From Clostridium sp. D53t1_180928_C8 (GTDB lineage Bacteria; Bacillota; Clostridia; Clostridiales; Clostridiaceae): a stretch of DNA of 64,000 bases. Position numbers and translations under genes: made by a program. This document shows, piece after piece, positions 58,349-64,000 of the stretch. The stretch is from NCBI RefSeq assembly GCF_015667795.1, contig NZ_JADPEL010000002.1, positions 171,212-235,211 of the forward strand, written 5' to 3'. Every line of letters starts with the position of its first letter. Position 1 is the first letter of the stretch. The notes under the pieces are model-generated. The model saw only the letters and a program-made list of their open reading frames with translations. It did not search any database and was not told the origin of the DNA.

Positions 58349-58804
58349 TTAATTAGCAAACTTAGCTACAACAGTATATTGATCTCTTATAGCTCCACCC
58401 GTTACATAATACTCACCACATCTTAACCATGCATGAGCCTTCATCTCATTATCTGATTTTCTTACACCTAAATAAATAGTTGTAGATATTCCTTCTTTCT
58501 TAAGCATCCTTTGAGCTGTTAATGCTTGTACTAAGCATTTGCTTTCCCATGGTGTTTTACTTGATATTAAAGTAACAACCCAAGCTATATGTCTAGCTGT
58601 TTTATAAACTTCCTTTTCAACAGTTTCTGACGACTCTTCCTTATGTTTCCCCATACGCTTTCTTAACTTATTAAAAGGAAAAAATAATATAAATGCTCTG
58701 TACATTCCCGTATAAATGAATGCTTGTATAAACTCAACTTTTAATTTATTATCTATAGTAAAAAATGTTTTAGTTTTTCTAGTTAATGCTGATAAGGTCT
58801 GCAT
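58349..58804 (-). CDS. Lasso-type B2 leader peptidase (transglutaminase-like)
   Basis: The 151-residue protein belongs to the Transglut_core3 family of lasso-peptide B2 proteases. The catalytic Cys90 lies in PWESKCLVQALTAQ and His124 in KAHAWLRCG. LGVRKSDNEM before the His is also typical. The N-terminal 60 residues are the usual helical extension. Its ATG overlaps the end of B1a by 26 bases, giving translational coupling and implying that B1a delivers the leader to this enzyme. It is the only peptidase in the locus, so it would process all precursors. Confidence 0.9.
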   Translation of the reverse strand: MQTLSALTRKTKTFFTIDNKLKVEFIQAFIYTGMYRAFILFFPFNKLRKRMGKHKEESSETVEKEVYKTARHIAWVVTLISSKTPWESKCLVQALTAQRMLKKEGISTTIYLGVRKSDNEMKAHAWLRCGEYYVTGGAIRDQYTVVAKFAN

Positions 58805-59108
58805 GGCTTAATCTACCTAAAAAATCTACTACAGTGTCTTTACAAGTTTCTTCATCTACTTCATACTCTGAACGTAAAGTTTCTACTATTCCTTTAACAT
58901 TTATAGGTTCTGTAATTATATCCCATATTCTACTTCCAACCTCATTCATCATAAAGTATTCACCTTTATCAAGGTTCATCATTACTTTTTCTCCATCTAA
59001 ATCAGTATCATCTATTTCTAAATTTTTATTAATTATTGTATCTAAATTTATTCCATAATCTTTTTTAATTTTTCCAATTTTCCCAGAACTTTTTTTAAAA
59101 TTAATCAT
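58779..59108 (-). CDS. PqqD-like RiPP recognition protein B1a
   Basis: The 109-residue protein has a basic N-terminal extension (about 1-20) and then a PqqD-like RRE: VMMNLDKGEYFMMNEVGSRIWDII, followed by a helical region ending DFLGRLSHADLISIN. In lasso biosynthesis the B1 protein binds the conserved leader Tyr/Pro/Leu motif; here the equivalent leader residue is Trp. It overlaps B2. The ATG at 59108 follows GGAAGGGGAAA. Confidence 0.9.
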   Translation of the reverse strand: MINFKKSSGKIGKIKKDYGINLDTIINKNLEIDDTDLDGEKVMMNLDKGEYFMMNEVGSRIWDIITEPINVKGIVETLRSEYEVDEETCKDTVVDFLGRLSHADLISIN

Positions 59109-59261
59109 ATTTTTCCCCTTCCTTTGATTAAAAATTAAACCTAATATCTATTTTTATTCACACTTAATTTTACCAATTAATTGTAAGTAGTTAAATAATT
59201 CTAATTTGCCATTTATTAATTACACTAAAGAATTACTTCTTATATAATTATTTATTTTTAT
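59109..59261. other. AT-rich upstream region of the B1a-B2 unit
   Basis: About 150 bases with a GTAAGTAGTTAAA stretch near 59182-59194 related to the AAGTAGTAAT box. It presumably holds a promoter for B1a-B2. No other signal was recognised. Confidence 0.35.
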
Positions 59262-59303
59262 AAATAAAAAACTACTCATAATATACCTATTATAAGTAGT
59301 TTA
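59262..59303 (-). terminator. Terminator of kinase K4
   Basis: Minus strand AAACTACTTATAATA pairs with TATTATGAGTAGTTT (one mismatch), followed by a T-rich TTTATTTAT. It separates K4 from the B1a-B2 genes. Confidence 0.8.
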
Positions 59304-59316
59304 ATTTTTAAAATTT

Positions 59317-60240
59317 CTATACTGCCGTTTCATTAGATACTAGTATTTGCCTCTCAATTAATTCAACTTGTTCATTTACTGTAAATTTATTTGCTGGTCT
59401 TACTACTTTAAAGAATCTTATATTTTTAGCTACATCAATACATTGTTTAAAATACATTGGATTCATTCCACCAAGATATTTAATATACTCACCTCTATAA
59501 ATATTCTCAATAATATTATTTAACTTTTCACCACCTAGTAATTCCTGAATAGTTACTTCTTCAACATCTCCAACAGTTAGTTTTACTATTGCAGATAAGG
59601 GCTTTGGTTCATAAACAAATTCATCTTTAGCTGGTACCATATATTTAATTTCATTATCACTCATAAAAGAAGTATATTTTTCTTTATCATATTCAAAGTT
59701 ATCCATAGCACTTTCACACAATTTTTGATATGGAAATCCAGGCATTACATATGGCACTTTCTCTATCTTAGTTGATGCTACATCATCAGATATAAAATTA
59801 TATCCTCTTTCTCTTAAAGCTGTAGTTAATGTAGATTTTCCAGCTCCCCTATCTCCTGTAAATATAACTGCCTTATTATCCATTTCAATAACTCCACCAT
59901 GAATAGCTACCATATTTCTTTGAAGCATTATAAATCCTAAGCAACTACACATTATATATACTTTCATAAGTTTCATATCTGCATTTTCACATACTTCTAC
60001 TTTTATATCATTTCCATTAGATATACAATATGTAGCTATATTATCTATATGAAACCATATCTTATCTTTTAAAAGCTTAATTTTGCTTCCATTTTCTATC
60101 TCACTTTTTATATCTTCTGACATTTCTCCCTTAATTATATTAACGATATTATTTTCATCCATGGTATCTAACTTAATGAATTCTTCTATTTCTATTTCTG
60201 ATTTAATATTTAATCCGTAAACATTATAATTATTTATCAC
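59317..60240 (-). CDS. HprK-like peptide kinase K4
   Basis: The protein has about 307 residues if started at the GTG at 60240, which has GAGGAG 7 bases upstream. An ATG at 60255 has no ribosome binding site. Family features in order are NVYGLNIKSEIEIEEF, AIHGGVI, P-loop GDRGAGKS, SDDVAST, GFPYQKLCESA and NKFTVNEQVELIE. It is a close paralogue of K3. The AAGTAGTAAT box lies about 107 bases upstream and its own terminator follows, so it looks monocistronic. Confidence 0.86.
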   Translation of the reverse strand: MINNYNVYGLNIKSEIEIEEFIKLDTMDENNIVNIIKGEMSEDIKSEIENGSKIKLLKDKIWFHIDNIATYCISNGNDIKVEVCENADMKLMKVYIMCSCLGFIMLQRNMVAIHGGVIEMDNKAVIFTGDRGAGKSTLTTALRERGYNFISDDVASTKIEKVPYVMPGFPYQKLCESAMDNFEYDKEKYTSFMSDNEIKYMVPAKDEFVYEPKPLSAIVKLTVGDVEEVTIQELLGGEKLNNIIENIYRGEYIKYLGGMNPMYFKQCIDVAKNIRFFKVVRPANKFTVNEQVELIERQILVSNETAV

Positions 60241-60346
60241 TCTCATACTCCTCATTTTTACAATTTATGTAATTATAAATTAATTATACAATTATATTAT
60301 CTGGTAATAAATTATTATTTAGTATTACTATTTTATACCTTATTAG

Positions 60347-60356
60347 AAGTAGTAAT
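60347..60356. promoter_or_regulatory. AAGTAGTAAT box upstream of K4
   Basis: One of four exact copies of this 10-mer found in the non-coding parts of the RiPP locus (others at 52174-52183, 61460-61469 and 62710-62719, the first and last on the opposite strand). Confidence 0.4.
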
Positions 60357-60413
60357 ATTAATTACTTTTCTTTAATAATATATTTTAAATAAATATACGC
60401 TAATTAATATTAT

Positions 60414-60452
60414 ACAAAAAAGAGGATTCAAATTTATGAATCCTCTTTTTTA
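60414..60452 (-). terminator. Strong terminator of A6
   Basis: AGAGGATTCA at 60421-60430 pairs perfectly with TGAATCCTCT at 60437-60446, with a six-T run on the minus strand. Confidence 0.9.
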
Positions 60453-60515
60453 TTGACTAGTACCAAACTTATTTTTCTACAACTACAACTCGTTTTGTAT
60501 TACTTCTATTACGAA

Positions 60516-60767
60516 TTAAGATACTGGAATTACCGGAACCCTATCCGCATCTGCGCCACACTTAGCAAAAGCTACATGATGCTCCCACCTCATATGTGAT
60601 CCTATTCCATGTCCAAAATTATATCCACATCTTGGACAAATATGCCTATGGATAAAATAGTTTTCCCCTATTCCCTCTACTTCTTCAGCTGTTTCACACT
60701 CTAACAACTCATTAGTTTCCTTTAAATTTAACTCTTTTAACTCTGGACCTAACCATTCTTTTTTCAC
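60516..60767 (-). CDS. RiPP precursor-like peptide A6, zinc-finger-like core
   Basis: The 83-residue peptide starts with GTG at 60767 behind GGGGGATG. Its start KKEWLGPELKELNLKET matches the shared leader. The core contains HICPRCGYNFGHGIGSHMRWEHH, that is C-x2-C followed by His residues in classic C2H2 zinc-finger order, then FAKCGAD and the end VIPVS. A8 has the same C-x2-CG-x3-GH start. It is monocistronic, with its own promoter at about 60841-60868 and its own terminator. Confidence 0.8.
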   Translation of the reverse strand: MKKEWLGPELKELNLKETNELLECETAEEVEGIGENYFIHRHICPRCGYNFGHGIGSHMRWEHHVAFAKCGADADRVPVIPVS

Positions 60768-60840
60768 AATTCATCCCCCATTTATATCTAATAAAAAAAC
60801 TATTTTCGTTTCTCAACATCCTAATAGTTATATAAATAAT

Positions 60841-60868
60841 TTTATAGTAAATTTAACCATTATGTAAA
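60841..60868 (-). promoter_or_regulatory. Promoter of A6 with TTATGTAAAT box
   Basis: Minus-strand TTTACA (60863-60868) and TATAAA (60841-60846) are 16 bases apart, 74 bases before the A6 start. Confidence 0.6.
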
Positions 60869-61040
60869 TTAACATTTAGTATAATAAATCTTAGTAGTTT
60901 TACTAATTAATTTAAGCTACTTACTAATAAACATTATTTAATGCTAAAGTATAAAAAACATCTATCCTACGTTATGAAAATTTTTATATCTTTTTTCAAT
61001 TAACTAAACTTATTAATTTACTCTATCCACATAAAATTAA

Positions 61041-61319
61041 CTAAGATACTGGTGTAACCTCAACCTTTTCTCCAATTTGTAAATCCTTATGATCTATATC
61101 AGCATGTACAGCCCAATTACCAAAGCTTGAATATGGTCCAGGATTTGGGCAATCCGCAACCTTAATATTTGTTCCCTTTTGATATACTCCTAAACATAGA
61201 TATCTTTGCTTTAAACTATGTTGGCTTGATTGTGTTGTGTATCTTACTTCCTCTGTTATATCTTTTGTTTCTGCTATTCCTAATGCTTTTAATTTGGGTT
61301 CTTGCCATAATTTCTTCAT
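61041..61319 (-). CDS. RiPP precursor-like peptide A7
   Basis: The peptide has 92 residues from the ATG at 61319, behind GGGAGAG. An in-frame TTG at 61334 overlaps that site. MKKLWQEPKLKALGIAET matches the shared leader. The core holds YLCLGVY, VADCPNPGP and then NWAVHADIDHKD, so two Cys and a His-x4-His pair, ending VEVTPVS. The last three residues equal those of A6 (PVS). Promoter and terminator context suggests a separate transcript. Confidence 0.77.
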   Translation of the reverse strand: MKKLWQEPKLKALGIAETKDITEEVRYTTQSSQHSLKQRYLCLGVYQKGTNIKVADCPNPGPYSSFGNWAVHADIDHKDLQIGEKVEVTPVS

Positions 61320-61402
61320 TATTTTCTCTCCCAACTTTATATTTTATAAATATATTACTAACATCAAATTCATTATTAATTAATTTTAGTAACTATAAAT
61401 TA

Positions 61403-61431
61403 ATTATAGGTTTACTTACATTTTATGTAAA
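61403..61431 (-). promoter_or_regulatory. Promoter of A7 with TTATGTAAAT box
   Basis: Minus-strand TTTACA (61426-61431) and a perfect TATAAT (61403-61408) are exactly 17 bases apart, 84 bases before the A7 start. An AAGTAGTAAT box lies about 30 bases further upstream at 61460-61469. Confidence 0.7.
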
Positions 61432-61531
61432 TTAGTATTAAGTATAATATTTTACTATTAAGTAGTAATTCTAATTTATTAATTACTTTATAAAATCCCA
61501 TATACATATATAAAAACTGCATTTCATAAAA

Positions 61532-61571
61532 TCAAAAAAGTTATCTTCATATAATGAAAATAACTTTTTAT
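61532..61571 (-). terminator. Terminator of the DsbA-like gene
   Basis: AAAAAGTTAT pairs with ATAACTTTTT through an inner TTCAT/ATGAA stem, with T-rich flank on the minus strand. Confidence 0.8.
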
Positions 61572-61585
61572 TAAATATTATTATT

Positions 61586-62164
61586 TTATTTGCTATTATC
61601 TAAAATTTCTTGAATTTTATTTTCAAATTCATCTGCAGTTATATCAATATCTATTTTTTCTCCATTCATAAACATTGTAGGAACTTCTTTTAATTCTATA
61701 TTATTTTTTTCCTTTGTTATTATCTTTAAATCATTAATATTTTTTTTATTTTCATCAATACTAAGCTCCAAAAATTTAATTACATCATTTTCAGAATCAA
61801 ATTCTATCCACTTACTTTGATTTGAATATATATCTAATAATTTATCAAAATCCACTCCTTGTTCCTCACTCATATGCTTATATATTACTTCATCATAGTT
61901 AAATCTACTAATATCTATTGGTTTTTCTATAAATCTTACTGATCCATTTTCAATATATTTTTTTATGATATCATGTAACCTTTCATGCATTACACTACAA
62001 TCTGGGCATTGAAAACTTGTATAATTTATTATTTCAATTGTTGCAGATTTACTCCCATATACTAATCCAGCTTCTTTATTATTAATTGAGCATCCCTTAA
62101 GTATCAAAAAAACAATAAAAATATATAAAAATATATATGTATTCTTTCTATAATAACTTCTTAT
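61586..62164 (-). CDS. DsbA-like thiol oxidoreductase lipoprotein
   Basis: Thioredoxin-fold protein with a hydrophobic signal and lipobox LILKGC. The active site is CPDC within SFQCPDCSVMHE, an inserted helical domain follows, and the cis-Pro loop is VPTMFMNG. It would act outside the membrane on Cys residues. The GGGGAGGAGG site points to an ATA at 62164 (about 192 residues). An ATG at 62200 lies upstream of that site, inside the preceding terminator and without its own site. Its place among Cys-rich precursors suggests it oxidises or isomerises their disulfides, an inference. Confidence 0.8.
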   Translation of the reverse strand: MRSYYRKNTYIFLYIFIVFLILKGCSINNKEAGLVYGSKSATIEIINYTSFQCPDCSVMHERLHDIIKKYIENGSVRFIEKPIDISRFNYDEVIYKHMSEEQGVDFDKLLDIYSNQSKWIEFDSENDVIKFLELSIDENKKNINDLKIITKEKNNIELKEVPTMFMNGEKIDIDITADEFENKIQEILDNSK

Positions 62165-62186
62165 CTTAATCCTCCTCCCCTTACAT

Positions 62187-62229
62187 AAAAAACAATACAT
62201 TATCTATAACTAGTAATGTATTGTTTTGC
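62187..62229 (-). terminator. Terminator of A8
   Basis: AAAACAATACATTA at 62189-62202 pairs perfectly with TAATGTATTGTTTT at 62214-62227. Confidence 0.85.
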
Positions 62230-62249
62230 TTATAAATAATTATCTAAAT

Positions 62250-62528
62250 TTAAGATATTTTACATCCTTTTGGATGTGCTGATGCCCAATGAGCAATTAA
62301 TCCAAACACTGCTCCTACTGGTGTATCATATATATGTCCTGATTGAGCTCCACAACATTTACACTCATAACTATATTTTCCAAGACATGTTTGATTTACA
62401 CTTCTGTCAACATTCTTTGCATCAACTCTGCTACCATCATCACCTATAATCCATCCATCATATTCCTCTTCATAAGTATTTTCTACTGCTAATGACTTAA
62501 GTTGAGGATTTTCCCATACCTTCTTCAT
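62250..62528 (-). CDS. RiPP precursor-like peptide A8, zinc-finger-like core
   Basis: The 92-residue peptide starts MKKVWENPQLKSLAVENT, an exact leader match. The ATG follows AGAGGTGAA. The core contains NQTCLGKYSYECKCCGAQSGH, a hydrophobic spacer and AHWASAHPKGCKIS. This gives C-x2-CG-x3-GH, then H-x4-H and a final Cys, closely parallel to A6. It ends in Ser. It lies between the nucleotidyltransferase and the DsbA-like gene and has its own terminator. Confidence 0.8.
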   Translation of the reverse strand: MKKVWENPQLKSLAVENTYEEEYDGWIIGDDGSRVDAKNVDRSVNQTCLGKYSYECKCCGAQSGHIYDTPVGAVFGLIAHWASAHPKGCKIS

Positions 62529-62750
62529 TATTATTCACCTCTTATATTTTAATTAATCTAATCTTAAAAATACTATCTTTAAATCTGCGCCCCTATTTAA
62601 AGATAAATAAAGGAAACTAATAAATTTCCCATAATTATTTTACATTTTTTACTATATTAAGTAAATAATTACTTTTGTTTATTTAATAATAAGTTTTTGT
62701 ATCCTTATAATTACTACTTATTTCCTAATTAATATATATTTTCATAAAAA
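62529..62750. promoter_or_regulatory. Upstream region of A8
   Basis: About 220 bases carrying the ATTACTACTT box at 62710-62719. An inverted pair ATTTAAAGATA / TATCTTTAAAT lies around 62567-62605 in the 5' untranslated leader. No TTATGTAAAT box was seen here. Confidence 0.45.
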
Positions 62751-62783
62751 ATAAGTACTGTATTATTGATTACAGTACTTATC
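62749..62783 (-). terminator. Terminator of the nucleotidyltransferase gene
   Basis: AAGTACTGTA at 62753-62762 pairs perfectly with TACAGTACTT at 62771-62780, followed by a TTTTTT run on the minus strand. Confidence 0.88.
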
Positions 62784-62791
62784 TAGTAATT

Positions 62792-64000
62792 TTATAATTC
62801 CATCCAATCTAATAACTTATTTCTATTTATAGCTACAGCTGCTCCCTTAGTTAAAAATTCAAACTTATCTTTAAAACTATATCCACTTGAAAAAATACCT
62901 GCAAGCAAATGATGAATCCATGCTATAGGTGCCAATATCTTAAACTTCTTAGCATAACTATACTTATCAGACATATCATTAACTCTTGGAAAAATAAATC
63001 TAAAATATCTTTTAATTGCTCCTAAAGTTGCATTACCATCTTTATCTTCAAAATTAAAAGCAACTTGTGTAGCAAATTGATTAGCCATTTCCTTCTTACC
63101 ATGTACACCTGATTCAAATATTTCATCAATTAGTGCCTCTATATATTTTTTATTATTTACACTCCTAACATTTAATTCGTTAGGAATTTTCATATCAAAT
63201 AACTCTTTACATAATAAAAACATAATCAAGCTAAACTTTTCAAATCCGTACATCCTAGCTTTCATTATGAAACTATTCCAATCAATTTCTTCACCCTTTT
63301 TCTCAACAAGTAAAACAAGATCACAAATCTGCCTTACTCCAAATCCTGTTGCAGCAAGGTGAGCTGCCATATGCATACATAGATGTAATGCTAAATCTTC
63401 ATATGCAAGTGATAAAAAACTAGCTTTTCCTACATTAACATTTATTGAATGCTTCCAAATCAATCTTTCATAATGTTCTATTTCATTACTAAATCCATCT
63501 CTTTTAAATAAATTCCAATGAACTTCTACTACAGGATATCTAGGATGTACCAATGCTATATGATGTGATGCCTTATGATCCTCTAAAAAAATATATCCCA
63601 TATCTATTAATATTTCTTTAACTTTATCAACATCATCTGTATGAACTAAAATATCTGCATCACTCATACTTCTTTGGTCAGGTTGAGGGTAAAAATCTCT
63701 TACTACTAATCCTTTAAGTACAATAACGGGTATATTAGCTTCATTAATTTTACTAAGAACTGTTGACAATCCTAATATATGTTTAGATTGCTCTAATCCT
63801 GTCATTATAGCTTTTTTCTTTAATATATTTAATCTTTCTTCTCCTAAATCTATAATCAATTTACTCTTACGTAAAGCTAAATATACAATTCCTTCAACTT
63901 TATGTTTATTAGCCAATTCTAAAACTTTATCCCAATCAATATTCTCATAACATTTCTCCGCTGTCTTTCCCCTAATTCCAGCAGATAGAATATCTATAAA
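62792..64000 (-). CDS. Lasso-cluster-type nucleotidyltransferase (NTP_transf_5), partial
   Basis: The frame is open from 62792 to the right edge, giving at least 402 residues; the start is outside the window. A TTG at 63916 is not needed as a start, because the preceding codons (FIDILSAGIRGKTAEKCYENIDWD) also look like this family. VIVLKGLVVRDFYPQPDQRSMSDADILV holds the catalytic Asp pair, and EVHWNLF and HLCMHMAAH are family marks (PF14907). Homologues in paeninodin-type clusters modify the phosphorylated C-terminus. Its presence links the four kinases to further tailoring of the same end. Confidence 0.88.
   Translation of the reverse strand, partial: FIDILSAGIRGKTAEKCYENIDWDKVLELANKHKVEGIVYLALRKSKLIIDLGEERLNILKKKAIMTGLEQSKHILGLSTVLSKINEANIPVIVLKGLVVRDFYPQPDQRSMSDADILVHTDDVDKVKEILIDMGYIFLEDHKASHHIALVHPRYPVVEVHWNLFKRDGFSNEIEHYERLIWKHSINVNVGKASFLSLAYEDLALHLCMHMAAHLAATGFGVRQICDLVLLVEKKGEEIDWNSFIMKARMYGFEKFSLIMFLLCKELFDMKIPNELNVRSVNNKKYIEALIDEIFESGVHGKKEMANQFATQVAFNFEDKDGNATLGAIKRYFRFIFPRVNDMSDKYSYAKKFKILAPIAWIHHLLAGIFSSGYSFKDKFEFLTKGAAVAINRNKLLDWMEL

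Noticed and set aside
54816-60240. Annotating K1-K4 as HPr kinase/phosphorylase of carbon catabolite control
   Set aside because: There are four copies beside B1/B2 genes, with divergent N-termini. Genuine HprK is usually single-copy and located elsewhere, so a peptide-kinase role fits better.
51515-62528. Calling the peptides classical lasso precursors
   Set aside because: Cores of mostly 40-75 residues, terminal Ser after long Cys/His-rich regions, and no cyclase in the window do not fit 15-25-residue lasso peptides, although leader and B1/B2 proteins are lasso-like.
51663-62528. Lanthipeptide, sactipeptide or thiopeptide interpretation of the Cys-rich peptides
   Set aside because: No LanB/C/M, radical SAM or YcaO-type enzyme is present in the window.

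Overview
The window is AT-rich chromosomal DNA from a Firmicute, most likely a Clostridium sensu stricto. The evidence is the strong AT bias, strong GGAGG-type ribosome binding sites, frequent TTG/GTG starts, LPXTG/NPKTG surface proteins and a YesM/YesN-type two-component pair. The species cannot be named from sequence alone. No tRNA, rRNA, CRISPR array or integrase was seen. One small mobile element is present: a REP-associated tyrosine transposase between two GC-rich palindromes at 44.5-45.2 kb.

Layout. 0-8.7 kb: a Wzy-type exopolysaccharide/capsule locus on the minus strand (Wzz-like co-polymerase, CpsD-type tyrosine kinase, PglF/CapD-like dehydratase, DegT aminotransferase, initiating sugar transferase, two GT2 glycosyltransferases). 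A CpsB/YwqE-type phosphatase lies further out. Between them is a plus-strand sigma-factor-like gene with LexA/DinR-like boxes upstream. 8.8-12.4 kb: a small sortase-B pilus/adhesin locus with two thioester-domain proteins. 12.6-16.4 kb: a membrane histidine kinase and release factor 3. 16.8-18.9 kb: an unrecognised beta-propeller-like protein. 19.2-35.9 kb: a carbohydrate-utilisation locus (GH42 beta-galactosidase, a giant cell-wall glycosidase interrupted by one in-frame stop, a sugar ABC importer, a YesM/YesN regulator pair, a GH36-like alpha-galactosidase). 36-40.4 kb: a heterodimeric ABC exporter with a MarR regulator and two matching operator palindromes. 40.6-49.5 kb: three c-di-GMP turnover proteins, a P-loop ATPase, the RAYT element, manA and two small unknown proteins.

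49.6-64 kb is the most unusual part. It resembles a paeninodin-type lasso-peptide locus that has been multiplied and altered. It encodes two exporters, two PqqD-like recognition proteins (B1), one transglutaminase-like leader peptidase (B2), four HprK-like peptide kinases, one nucleotidyltransferase and a DsbA-like thiol oxidoreductase lipoprotein. It also has eight small precursor-like peptides, two of them very short. All eight start with the same leader signature, W-x2-P-x-[L/I]-x7-T. Seven of the eight end in serine, the residue phosphorylated in paeninodin-type precursors. Their presumed cores are about 40-75 residues, mostly rich in Cys and His, and two look like C2H2 zinc fingers, so they do not resemble 15-25-residue lasso cores. 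No asparagine-synthetase-like lasso cyclase occurs in the window, although the locus runs off the right edge.

Inferred working model: B1 proteins bind the tryptophan-containing leader, B2 removes it, the kinases and nucleotidyltransferase decorate the C-terminal Ser, the DsbA-like protein acts on Cys residues outside the membrane, and the two ABC proteins export the products. Most genes on the right side of the locus are followed by their own hairpin terminator, and several precursors have their own promoter with a shared TTATGTAAAT box. They may therefore be expressed as separate units rather than one operon.
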